Position numbers and translations under genes: made by a program | In this document: piece by piece, positions 34,373 through 44,529 of the stretch | How the letters are laid out: each line of letters opens with the position of its first letter | Position numbering within the stretch: the stretch's first letter is position 1 | The notes under the pieces: generated by a model | Told to the model about the DNA's origin: nothing | The model's input: only the letters and a program-made list of their open reading frames with translations | Databases searched by the model: none | From: Dryocosmus kuriphilus | Lineage: Eukaryota > Arthropoda > Insecta > Hymenoptera > Cynipidae | NCBI GenBank assembly: GCA_038277395.1 | Contig: CM076189.1 | Span: forward strand, 233,803,918 to 233,867,917 | Length of the DNA: 64,000 nt | Direction of reading: 5' to 3'

Positions 34373-37288
34373 CATCAATCGGGGCAAATCGTTATTCCGG
34401 GGCGAACTGCTACTACAATTTTTTAAAAATCGCCAAAGGGTGAATAATTGTATTTTCAAATTGATCTTGGCCTCAATAGATCACGCAATGTCTCTACTTT
34501 ATGACCATATAAATAAATAAATATATACTGTTTTGTAAAAAACTAATAGTGCTAAAAATGTTCAACGTCTGACATCGATCAAAGTTAAGACTTCCCAAAT
34601 TTTCATATGTATCTCTTAAATAAGAAGTTAAAAAATTACTAAAATGCATATGTGAGATTGAAGCTCTTCCGCAGAGGAATAAAATTCGCCCTGGATCAGG
34701 TTTTTTTGAGTCCTCGTTTTTAAGTTATTCATAAATAGCCTAAAGCCGAAGATTCCGGAGCGAGTCGCTACTGCTGAAATAAATTATAAATAAATTGAAA
34801 GGAACGTTAGAATGTCACGTTAGAAAAATATACCTACAGTAATTTTACAATATTCATATAGTCCTCGATGTAGTCATGTGGTCAATAATAGCTAAAAAAA
34901 TGTAAAAAATAAAATATGGGTTACATTACGTTACAGATAATTCTTGTTTCTTTCCTTATTATTTTGTTTGCTTTTTCATCCTAATTTTAGTGTAGATATA
35001 CCCACATGTAAGTATACTTGTTTATGACCATGAAAATAATTTGTACAGGCTTCAAATAATTCGAAAACTTTATGTGTAGCGATTCGCCCCATCGAGAGGT
35101 GATTCGCTGTAATATATTTTCGAACAAGTTATTTTTATTCTTTTTATTTAAGAATGAAGATGCATTTTTAAAAAATTTTTTCTTTTCAAAGGTGCCATTT
35201 TGTAGAAAGTTATCCGATTTATTCATATGTACTTTAATTAGTGCGCATTTTATTAACAGAATCGACAGTAAATATCTCGCTTTCAGCTCTTCTACGCGAT
35301 TCTTTGATTTTCTACAGTAATTGTTAATTGTTTAAGCAAAATCAGTTAACAAATGCATACCACGGTTCCTTTTCACTACACGGAATTCGTTTTTTTTTCA
35401 AAATCAACTGCTGGTATGTTAGAAATGTCTCTTGCTATGATAATTCATTATTAAAAAATAATTATTAATTTTTTAAACAGACTTAATAAACAAACACATT
35501 GTTTCGACATTTTTCAACAGATTTAATTTTTTCAAATGTATCATTTACTAATATCTTCACAGTAGCACTATGTTTCTATATTTAACTCATAGGTAACAAT
35601 TTTTAATTGTTGTTAAAAATGTAATAAACAAATGCATAATTTCGCTACTGGTTAGTAGATAAATTTTGTTTTTCAACATAATGAATTAAAATTGTGTAAC
35701 CAATATGCCTTAATTGTGATAATTTGCTGTTAGATAATAATTTAGAATGTGTTTTAAACAATTTTAGTAAACAAGTATACTATAAGGCCGTTTTCTGATG
35801 AAAACACCTTATTTTTTTTTGTATGAAATCGACAAAAATTGGTAAACAATGTGTCTCTGTTATGATACTTTATCACCCGCCAGGCACTGCTTATACTTTA
35901 ATAATTTTTTTATAAAAATATCTCGGAATTATAAACAAAATTCTTCCAACATATGAACGATATAAACTTCAAATACTTTACACTTGCTGAAACAATTTCA
36001 TATTGAGGTTAAAAGAGGAGTGCGGGCTTCTGGAAGCAAGGGTCTTCCAACTTTTGGGAACTCGCCTTACAGTATAATATTTGTTTATTAAATTTGTTTA
36101 AGAATTTTTAAATTATTATCTAGCAGCAAATTATCACATTTTAGGTAGATTGGTTACAAAATTTTAATTCATTATGCTGAAAAAGAAATTCTATCTACCA
36201 AGAAGTGGCGAAATTATGCATTTGTTTAATGCATCTTTTAACAATAATTACAAATTTTTACGTATTAGTTAAATATAGAAATGTAGTGCTACTATGAAGA
36301 TATATGTAAATGATACGTTTGAAAGAATGAAATTTATCGGTTGAAAAATGTCGAAACAATGTATTTGTTTAAAGAAGTAATAATTCTTGTTTAGTAACAA
36401 ATTATCATAGAAAGAGACATTTGTAACATACCTGCAGTTGATTTTGAAACAAAAATGAATTCCGTGTAGTTAAAAATGACCGTGTTGTGCATTTGTTAAC
36501 TAATTTTGTTTAAAAAGCTAACAATTGCTGTAGAAAATCAAAGAATCGCGTATAAAAGCTAAGAGCGAGATATTTACTGTCGATTCTATCAAGAAAATGA
36601 GACCAATTTATTTTAAAATGCCGAAATTATGCATTTGTTTATAAAAAATTGTTTAAACAATTAAAAAATGGTCTTTATCTTTTAAATATTTCCACGGACA
36701 CACTTTCATCCAAAAATGCACATCTGAAGTGCCTAAATATCGTTTACAGTACAAAATTAACTTTTGTTGACTCATTTATTTATAAAAATTGTACATTTTT
36801 TTTTTTAATATCTGATAATTCTGGATGTCATTTATGATAAGTTTGCGCACTCGTTATAAGTACTTTTGAATAAATCGGATAACTTTCTACAAAATGGCAC
36901 CTTCGAAAAGGAAAAAATTTTTAAGTACATTTTCATTGTTAAATAAAAAAAAAATTAAAATAACTTTTTCGAAAATATTCCTCGAAAAATTTGTTCAAAA
37001 TTTTATAGGTTTTAATCTTTAAAAAAACATCCCAATTGGTCTAACAGTTTTGGTCGAATATGTTAATTTGTCCACTGGAACAAGTTTCGTACCACTGTGC
37101 AACGACCTATTTCCTTAATACATTTAATTAAAAAAAAATTTTTTTACAATGATCTGTAGAATATCATTTCTTAAAACTACAAAGAACTTATATCAACAGC
37201 TATTAATAATTTAGAAAATTTAGGCATTTTTTATATGACATCTAAGTCATTGTTTGTGAAAAACCGTAGCGATTCGCCCCGGTTGACG
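34373..37288. mobile_element. Long TIR element, GGGGCGAATCGCT family
   Basis: The left end CATCAATCGGGGCAAATCG (34373) and right end CGATTCGCCCCGGTTGACG (to 37288) are inverted. The right 160 bp match the left end of the 6020 copy in inverse orientation, and 34373-35110 matches the rest of it. The extra interior (35110-36990) is a large imperfect palindrome listed separately. No transposase recognised; short ORFs only. Confidence 0.7.
35110..36990. repeat. Large imperfect palindrome, about 0.9-kb arms
   Basis: Segments of the left arm recur inverted in the right arm: GTGCCATTTTGTAGAAAGTT (35190) with AACTTTCTACAAAATGGCAC (36880); ATCGACAGTAAATATCTCGC (35262) with GCGAGATATTTACTGTCGAT (36565); ACAATTTT.. 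and AATGCATAATTTCGCTAC (35630) with GTGGCGAAATTATGCATT (36205). The centre lies at about 35.9-36.05 kb. It nests in the 34373-37288 element. Confidence 0.7.
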
Positions 37289-38270
37289 TTATACATTATC
37301 TACGGAAACAATAAAAATTAAATTAAAAAATCATGATTTAACAGATGTTCATCTGCAAAACTCTTCCCCAAGCGAATTTAATTTTCTAAAGAATTTTTCC
37401 TCTCGAGTATATTAATATATTTTCTTTTCAAAAAAGGAAAATAAATTATATTTAATTTTTATTATTTATTTCTTCATTTTTTACGAAAGCGTTTTTACCA
37501 AATTAGATTGCTTCGCGTTCATACAAATTTGGGGATGTCTCAAGTCTGACCTTTAACAATGTAAATAATTTAAACGTGATCGACGAATTTTTGAAAAAAA
37601 AAAATAAAATTTTTACTTTAAAACTGTTTTTACCATGTTTTTTTTCAAACATGGAATATATATTTCTTAAGCTGCCAGGAAAATGATGAATGATAGATGG
37701 TATCCCAGCATCTGGTGATGCAAGTGAGCAAATGTGTCTAACTTTCTATTATTAAATCGTCAAAAAATTCGTTATCTATGAGATTCACTGCAAACAGCTA
37801 TATAGAACTCACAAGCCTGTAGGTATTATTTGATGCCAATACAATGATTATTACTGCACGGAATAATTCCAGAACCGAAAACGAAAAAAAATTTGGACGT
37901 TGACGGTTTTGAGTGAAGAATACTGGGTACTCATTAATCAATTTTTAATTACCTAACATGATCATTAATCAATTTATTCGATATTTCGAATTCGTTTTAT
38001 TAGCGATCTCTGTTTCCTTGACTATTTCAACGAATCTTATATTTCACTGTTCTGAACTCTCTTAAATTTAAATCAGTAAAAAATGAGTTACTGATACAAG
38101 TCATTAAAAAAATTACTGATTCACAACTCAATCTCACTGATTCTAATAGTTAGAGAAATGGGTCACTAAATCAAATAAGTATATTTAGAATGTGGCTGTG
38201 GTTAGAGGTATTATTAGATTAAGAGTGAAAGAAGCTAATAAAAGCTGACAAACACACTACATCTAGTATT
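37289..38270. other. Intergenic DNA, no feature seen
   Basis: AT-rich; no supported feature. Confidence 0.4.
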
Positions 38271-38274
38271 CTAG

Positions 38275-38340
38275 TACGACGACACCCATCTGAGTGTAAC
38301 CGAGGCAAGCGCTGGTTAACTTCGGAGATCGAACAAGGAG
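38275..38340 (-). pseudogene. 5S rRNA-like sequence (pseudogene or 5S-derived SINE head)
   Basis: On the minus strand, TCCGAAGTTAACCAGCG corresponds to the internal promoter A-box region of eukaryotic 5S rRNA (usual TCCGAAGTTAAGCAGCG form). GGTTACACTCAGATGGGTG corresponds to the C-box (GGTTAGTACTTGGATGGGTG form). The middle is diverged, and neither the 5' 30 nt nor the 3' stem is recognisable. Too damaged for a working gene. Confidence 0.7.
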
Positions 38341-38540
38341 TCTCAAACATTTTCGTCTGTCCAAGTGGATACATGGAAAATAAAGGTCGTAAATAAAAGT
38401 TAATTGATAATCGAATTTTTTATATGCGTACGATAGTCTGGTATCCCACGAACATTTTAACGAAATTGAAGACAAAAATATTGAAATATTTGATGGCCCG
38501 GGTTAAAATGTTTCACCTGTACGTGTCAGCCTGGATAAGA

Positions 38541-38775
38541 TTGTTTCTTGTTCTTCAAAAAAATTATTTGTCCCAACGAATCGTAAAAATTTCGAATTTG
38601 CGGAACTTATAATTAAAAATTTTAAACTCGGACGTAAAAATCTGGAAACAACATCTTCCAAAAATTTATTAAATTAAAACCGTGTTGACTAGAATTGTGT
38701 ATTATAAGAATATTCTTACAGTGGAGAAATACGTGTGAGTATTACCCTGTAAAAGTAGCTTGAAGAACAAGAACA
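38541..38775 (+). mobile_element. SINE body, first tandem copy (headless)
   Basis: Begins TTCTTGTTCTTCAA and ends TTGAAGAACAAGAA, so the body has short inverted ends. It is closely matched by 38873-39108. The sequence before it does not contain a clear tRNA-like head. Confidence 0.6.
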
Positions 38776-38784
38776 GATCTGCCG

Positions 38785-38866
38785 ATGTGCCGAGGCCTTG
38801 GAGGCGTAATTGGTTAACGCACCACTCATGTATAGTGGCGTTCCCGGTTCAAATCCGGGCTGTAGC
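38785..38866 (+). mobile_element. tRNA-like head of a SINE
   Basis: Contains a perfect B box (GGTTCAAATCC, 38846-38856) with a 5-bp T stem (CCCGG/CCGGG), an anticodon-like stem CCACT/AGTGG with loop CATGTAT, and a D-arm-like GCGTAATTGGTTAACGC. The acceptor 3' strand (CTGTAGC) does not pair with the 5' flank, and position 33 is A rather than T. Hence a tRNA-derived head rather than a working tRNA gene. Confidence 0.6.
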
Positions 38867-39110
38867 TGATTTTTTCTTGTTCTTCAAAAAAATTATTTAT
38901 CCGAACGAATCGTAAAAATTTCGAATTTTAGGAATTTATAAGTAAGAATTTTAAACTCGGACGTAAAAATCTGGAAATAACATCTTCCAAAAATTTATTA
39001 GATTAAAACCATATTGATTAGAATAAAATTGTGTATTATAAGAATGCTCTTAAAGTGGAGACATACGTGTCAGTATTCCCACGTAAAAGTAGCTTGCAGA
39101 ACAAGAACAA
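38867..39110 (+). mobile_element. SINE body, second tandem copy
   Basis: Follows the tRNA-like head directly. TTCTTGTTCTTCAA opens it and GCAGAACAAGAACAAGAA closes it; the interior (ATCGTAAAAATTTCGAATT, CTCGGACGTAAAAATCTGG) matches 38541-38775. A third, truncated head-plus-body copy is at 43320-43440. Confidence 0.6.
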
Positions 39111-39350
39111 GAACTCCCGACGCGTGATATTAGTTTCAGAATGTATATTTATATGCTTAAAGTGTAAAATTATGACAAAATGAAGGCGATAAATTTAATT
39201 GCTTAATTTTTAAGACAAATTTTAGTTTCTGTTGTCTTGCTTCTATTATTAGAGCGGCTGAACAAGAGTGCAAAGTTGCAGGATTTTCTTTAAAGTTATG
39301 AAGCTTTTGTGAAATATGCTGTTCAGAGTTTCTAAATAAATTTAATAATT
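39111..39350. other. Intergenic spacer, no feature seen
   Basis: AT-rich, nothing recognised. Confidence 0.3.
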
Positions 39351-39434
39351 TTCTTCGTAAAAAAATCTTTATTTTACTCTATTCACATGCGACTAGTGTG
39401 GCGCATTCGAGTCTAAAATCGGTAGGTATTTTGG
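39351..39434. repeat. 84-bp direct repeat, left copy, flanking the LINE
   Basis: Identical at 82 of 84 positions to 42796-42879 (aligned by eye); opens TTCTTCGTAAAAAAATC and ends AATCGGTAGGTATTTTGG. Because it directly borders the non-LTR element on both sides it is best read as a very long target-site duplication. Confidence 0.8.
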
Positions 39435-39437
39435 AAT

Positions 39438-40696
39438 GTGGCAGGATTAAAGAGCAAAGATAAAGGATTCTGGGAAGAAATGCAAAAATGGGATGTAATA
39501 ATGATGAGTGAAACATGGACGGAGGAGAAGGACTGGAAGGGCCTGAAAAGGTGGTTGCCGAGAGGCTATGTATGGGAGATGCAAGGAGCAAGAAAGGAAA
39601 ATGAAAAGGAAGAATACGGCAGAAAAGGAGAGAATAATGGTGAGAAGAATAAAAGTGGGGAAAGTAAAAATGAACATTATATGTGTTTATAGGGAAGAGG
39701 GGAAAAAGAAGGGTGCAATACGATAAAGAAATGGACAGAAAAAAAGGAGGAGGATTGGTGTTAATAGGAGAGGATCTTAATGCGTGGACTGGAGAACAAG
39801 GGGGAGAAAGGTGGGACGAAGAAAAAGAGGTTTATATGAGAAAGTCAAAGCACAGGGAAACGGACAGAGAGGGAAGGAAGCTATTAGAACTGATAGGAGA
39901 GGCCGGGTGGTTCATATGTAATGGCAATACAAGGGGGGATGAAGAGGGCGAGGTGACGTTTGTAGGTAAAGGAGACACAGTAATTGATTACATTCTAGCA
40001 GAAGAAAGAATCAGGAAGTTAATGGTGAGAATGGAAGTGGGTGATGAGATAGGATCTGAGCACTTCCCAGTGATAGCGACATTGAAAGGTAGAAGCCTAA
40101 AGCGCGGAAAAGGGAACATCGGAGAAGCTGGGGAGATAAAATTGAAAATGGGAAAATGGGGGGAAGACAAGTCAAGGGAATTTACAGAAAAAATGGAAAA
40201 TGCAAATCTGGGAGGTATGGAAGAGGAAGGGATAGATAACATCATAGAAAATCTTAAAGACGTGATTGTCAAGGTAAGGGATAAGGTGAGGCCGAGAAAC
40301 GAAGGAGGGAAATGTAAGAGAGGATGGTGGGATGTGGAGTGCAGAGACAGCAAAGTGAAGATTAAAGAATGTGTTAGAAAATGGAGAAGAGGGGAATTAA
40401 AGAAAGAAGACTACAACAAGAGGAAAAAAGAACATGAGAAAATGTTAAGCAAAAAGAGGCAAATGGAGAAAGAAAGGTACGTGGAAGAGGTGGAGAAAGC
40501 TGTTAAGGAAGGGAGAGAATGGGAAGTGATTAATAGGGAAAGAGGAAGAAAGAGGGGCATAAACGAGGAAATAAAAATGAAAGAGTTGACAGAATGCTTT
40601 AAGGTATTGCTAGGAGGTGTGGGAGATAGGGTGCGGGGTGAAGGGAGGAAGGGAGTTGCAGAAGATGGGGACAAAGGAAACGTGATTAGTATGTAG
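39438..40696 (+). pseudogene. LINE endonuclease domain, frame-broken
   Basis: Two overlapping frames (39438-39692 and 39683-40696) together cover an APE-type endonuclease: SETWTEE (catalytic Glu region), GEDLNAWTG (the G.DLNA motif), DYILAE (D..l/v motif) and SEHFPV (the terminal S-D/E-H motif). A segment between the first two is missing at the frame change. After the domain comes a Lys/Glu/Arg-rich linker with WWDVECRDSK. It ends in TAG just before the RT fingers (EINGAIARLKGNEATGEDGI in the next frame). Confidence 0.8.
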
Positions 40697-40866
40697 GAGA
40701 TAAATGGAGCAATTGCAAGATTGAAAGGAAACGAGGCAACAGGAGAGGATGGCATCGAGAACAAAGCACTGAAATATGGGAGGGGGAAAGGGTAAGGGAA
40801 GAGATGTGGAGGATATGAAATAAGGTATGGAAAGAAGAAGGATGGCCAGAAGAATGGCGGACAGGG

Positions 40867-41727
40867 GTGGTAGTAGCAGTGATTAAGAAAGGAGAGAGAA
40901 AAAATGTGCAAGACTTTAGAGGGGTTACAATCATGTCAGTGGGTTACAAAGTTTACGCAGAGGTGCTTAGGAAACGGCTGGAAAGGCAGGTCAAAGAAAG
41001 GGGAAGCATACCGCACAACCAAACAGGCTTTAGAAAAGGGATGGGGACAACAGACAATATTTATGTGCTTAACTGTTCAGTGAACAGGAACTTAGGTCAG
41101 ATGAAAGGAAAACTGGTCGCACTTTTTGTAGATTTGAAAGCGGCCTTTGACTTGGTCAACAGGAGGTTGCTATGGAAGGCCTTAAAAGAGAGAGGAATAG
41201 AAGAAAGGCTAGTAGAAAGGACAAAAGAGATATTTATAGAAACTAGGATGAACGTAAGAATAGGGAAAAAGAAAGTAGAGGAGTTTTGGACGGGAAGGGG
41301 TTTAAGGCAGGAATTTCCACTAAGCCCATTACTATTCAGTATTCTACTAGTAGATTTAGAGGAGAAATTGGCGAGGAAAGGAAAAGGGGGAACGAAATTG
41401 GAAAATGGTAAGACATATTCGGTAGCATACGCGGACGATATAGTGTTAATAGCAGATGATAAAAGAGGGATGAGTTTAATGATGAGAATGTTTGAAGAAT
41501 ATGTGATAGAGAAAGACTTAATGGTGAATATGAAGAAAACTAAGATGATGCGTTTTAGAAAAAGAAGATGTAGAATAGAGTATGAATGGAAGATGTATGG
41601 CAAAGTAGTAGAATTGGTAGAAGAATTTTGTTACCTTGGGTACTGGTTCGAAACAAGAGAAAGGAATGAGCTGCAGGTAAGAAAGAGATTGGAGTGTGGA
41701 AGTAAGGTAATGGGCCAAGTGGCATAG
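40867..41727 (+). pseudogene. LINE reverse transcriptase domain, mostly intact
   Basis: 286 codons with RT blocks in order: DFRGVTIMSVGYKVYAEVL (block 2), HNQTGFRKGMGTTDNIYVL (block 2a), ALFVDLKAAFDLVNRRLLW (block A, catalytic Asp), GLRQEFPLSPLLFSILLVDL (block B; the usual GCPLSP Cys is F here), VAYADDIVLIADDKRGM (block C, YADD), LMVNMKKTKMMRF (block D) and FCYLGYWF (block E). It lost its upstream fingers to a frame change and ends at TAG (41725-41727); downstream coding continues in another frame. Confidence 0.88.
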
Positions 41728-41936
41728 GGAAGAGAAATATCAAGGATGATTGGAGAATGAATAGTATGGATGTTTGAAGTTTTAGTGTGGTCAGTTGTGA
41801 GTTATGGAATGGAAGTTTGGGGATGGAAGGAATATAACAGAGTAGAAAGCATGCATGGAAGATTTTTGAGGTGGGTCATGGGGGTGGGATGGAGCTGCCA
41901 GGTTATATGTTGAGGGAAGAGATAGACTGAGAAAAA

Positions 41937-42539
41937 ATGGTAGTAAGGCAGCTAAAAAGAGCTTGGAATTTTGAAGAAAAACTAAGGAGGGAAGAAGGAA
42001 GTAAGATCGCACAAGCGTGTGCAAGGGAGATAGAAGACAAAGAGAGAAGGGGGAACATGTGTAGGTCGAAATGGGAAGAAGATAGGTGCGCAAGGAGGAG
42101 AGAATGGAGTATGAATGGGGAGAATAAAGATTGGCAAGGAATAGAGAACGATATTTTGTCGAGACAAGGGGAGGAAGGATGGGCAAAAATCGTGAATTCA
42201 AGGTACAATAGTTGGTATAAGATGGTAAGGTGGGAAGGAGAGCCAGAATATTTGAAGAAGTTAAAGAAGGAGAGTAAATGGAACAGAATGATGAGATTTA
42301 GAATGGGAGAGGGAGTAAGAGAGAGTAGGTACTGGATGAACAAGGAGGAGAATCGGTGTAGAATATGTGGGTATGAGCAAGAATTGTGGGTGCATGTGTT
42401 GGAAAGGTGTACAGGTGATGAAGAGGAAGGGAAAAGTGTGGAAGAGAGAGTGAAAGAGATTTTGAATGGGAATGGACAGGGGAAGGGATGGGTGAAGAAG
42501 TTGGGAAAGTTAAGAGAAAGAAAAGGTCTCATGATATAA
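41937..42539 (+). pseudogene. LINE C-terminal region with CCHC-type motif
   Basis: 200 codons, highly charged, with W-rich spacing (KWEEDRCARRREW, NSRYNSWYKMVRWEG) and CRICGYEQELWVHVLERC (C-x2-C-x8-H-x4-C), a zinc knuckle found after RT in several non-LTR clades. The 210 nt before it (41727-41937) are frame-broken. The long antisense ORF opposite (41903-42628) is a codon-bias shadow. Confidence 0.75.
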
Positions 42540-42795
42540 GTAAAATTATAAAGTAGAGTCGAGAAAGAAAATATCAATGATAGATTGGTAAAGGCAAGAG
42601 GAAACGAAAGTCCTGGTCTCGATCGCAAGCGTAGAAATATAAGAGTAGAGAATAAGAAAGATTGTACATATTAGCAATAAGATAGCGATAAGGTATGATA
42701 TAAGGAACTGGATGTAGCGATACTTGTAATGGTTTGGTGAAGACTCTTAAACCCGTAAAAGGGAGAGAGTATAAATAAACATTGATTGAATTAAT

Positions 42796-42879
42796 TTCTT
42801 CGTAAAAAAATCTTTATTTTACTCTATTCACAAGCGACTAGTGTGGCGCATTCGAGTCTAAAATCGGTAGGTAATTTGG
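42796..42879. repeat. 84-bp direct repeat, right copy, flanking the LINE
   Basis: Partner of 39351-39434, with two differences (CACAAGCG versus CACATGCG; GGTAATTT versus GGTATTTT). Confidence 0.8.
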
Positions 42880-43319
42880 CGCACAAATTTTGGTTATCTC
42901 TGCTTTAAACTGATAAGAAGAGAAATATATACCCAATCTAATAAAATATAATTATGGATATTGAAAAACACTTATTGGAACAATTTTCCAATATTATAAG
43001 ATTTTTCAATGACGATATTCGCTTTTATAAATTCTTTGACTGATTTGTACATTAGGTTCATTGTGATAGATCAGGAGTTCAGAATGCCAAAATCGCGAAA
43101 ATGCTAAACAATTTTACTTCATAACTTTGAATTCCAATTATACAAGAAATATAAGTCTCAATTAAAAAAAAAAAAGTTGCACATTAATAAATATATCTCA
43201 TTTTACTCAAATTTAATTTCTGTTTGTTAGAATCGATTTCTATACAATTTTTGCTACAAATAAAGCAACGCCAAAATACTGATCTACGTATTATATATTT
43301 TTCCATCGCATCATCAATA
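42880..43319. other. Intergenic spacer, no feature seen
   Basis: AT-rich, nothing recognised. Confidence 0.3.
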
Positions 43320-43440
43320 TTGGCGTTGTCTGTTCAAATCGGGGCTGAGGCTGACTTTTGCCTTTTCTTCAAAAAAATTATTTGTCTGAACGAATCGTAA
43401 AAATTTCGAATTTTCGGAATTTATAATTAAAAATAGTAAA
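43320..43440 (+). mobile_element. Truncated tRNA-headed SINE, third copy
   Basis: The T-arm region (TGTTCAAATCGGGGCTG) and following body (CTTCAAAAAAATTATTTGTC, CGAATCGTAAAAATTTCGAA) match 38841-38950. The 5' half of the head and the rest of the body are missing. Confidence 0.6.
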
Positions 43441-44254
43441 TGTTGCTTAACATTTTTTCTAACAGGATTTTTTCTTATTATCCCAACAACACGCAATATT
43501 TCAATAACAATGCAGTGCAAAATTGCAGAAATTTTGCTATGAAGTAATGCGTGATGTTTGGGTGATTTAGTTGTGCGTTTCTAGTGTCATCCTATAAATA
43601 TTTTAAGAAGAGTAATTTAAATTTGAAAAATATTTTTGAAAAAATCGATTTTTTTGTTTTTAATGGATACGAAAGGAAAAAAATGGTAAAAGCTGCCTAA
43701 CATTTTTTCAAACCGTTAAAATGTAAAATGTTAAAATGTCGATAAAGCTCTTTTTGAAAAAGTAGTTGTCATATAGTTATAAATTATAGAAGTCTCAAGC
43801 CCTTCTGAGAATAAAATTCACTTTTGCAACATCAATAAAAGAGATATAAGTGCCATTGGTACAAGGTTGGCTATATTATAACGACGACAATAAAATGTTC
43901 AACTTGCAGTTTCACCGTCAGCTGGCTGACACTCGTGTTTATATGCATATTTTGTACACATATATGTAATCTTATATGAATATGCATATATAAGAAGAGA
44001 GTAAAATAAATTGAATGAAAAAGACACATGGTCTCCACTACATAAAGAAATAGAGCGCCAACACAACGGTTCTCTCGTTACTTATAAAGAATCAAGAAGG
44101 GCGGAGTGGCGTAACGGCAACAGAGCTAAAAAATTATTCGCTTTAAGATCACTTGAGCTATTTAGTATTTAACTGAGTTCATTTCTGCTTTGTTTACATC
44201 CTCGTAAAATTTAACAAGCTGGAAGAAAATCTCTAAACCGATCCACCTTTAACT
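43441..44254. other. Intergenic spacer, no feature seen
   Basis: AT-rich; no supported feature. Confidence 0.3.
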
Positions 44255-44529
44255 ATTACTATCAGTGCCGTAGCGAGGGTATGAAGCGCCTGTGACAAGT
44301 ATCTGACTTGACCCCCCCCCCCCCCCCCCCCCCCAGCCGAATAATGACAAAAAAGATTAAAAATTTTAATGTAACAAGTTCAGTTTTACTAAATACAATA
44401 TATTCAATATAATATAATAATAATAATCAATATAATAATAAAGTAAGTAAGAAACATAGGTAGATGTGAAATTATATAATAAAAAACATAAAACAGCTCA
44501 GCATATTTTATAAAGTAATTTTTCTAGCT

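Larger units (their letters stand above)
39435..42795 (+). mobile_element. Non-LTR retrotransposon (LINE), 5'-truncated, degenerate
   Basis: About 3.4 kb between direct repeats. Coding order: endonuclease pieces (KWDVIMMSETWTEE; LIGEDLNAWTG; GNTRGDEEGEVTFVG; DTVIDYILAEE; SEHFPVIATL), then reverse transcriptase, then a C-terminal CCHC-type motif. The 3' end reads AAACCCGTAAAAGGGAGAGA and then ATAAATAAACATTGATTGAA. Several frame breaks exist (near 39690, TAG at 40694-40696, near 40790, 41725-41940), so it is inactive. The endonuclease plus RT plus CCHC layout suits the I/R1/Jockey assemblage. The plus strand is strikingly purine-rich. Confidence 0.85.

Noticed and set aside
38785..38866. Possible functional tRNA-Thr(UGU)
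   Set aside because: The acceptor stem does not form, U33 is replaced, and the unit is embedded in repeated SINE bodies.
41903..42628. 241-codon minus-strand ORF opposite the LINE, and others at 39988-40353, 40411-40911 and 41097-41603
   Set aside because: They are antisense shadows of the purine-rich LINE coding strand; composition is Ser/Pro/Leu/Phe low complexity with no domain.
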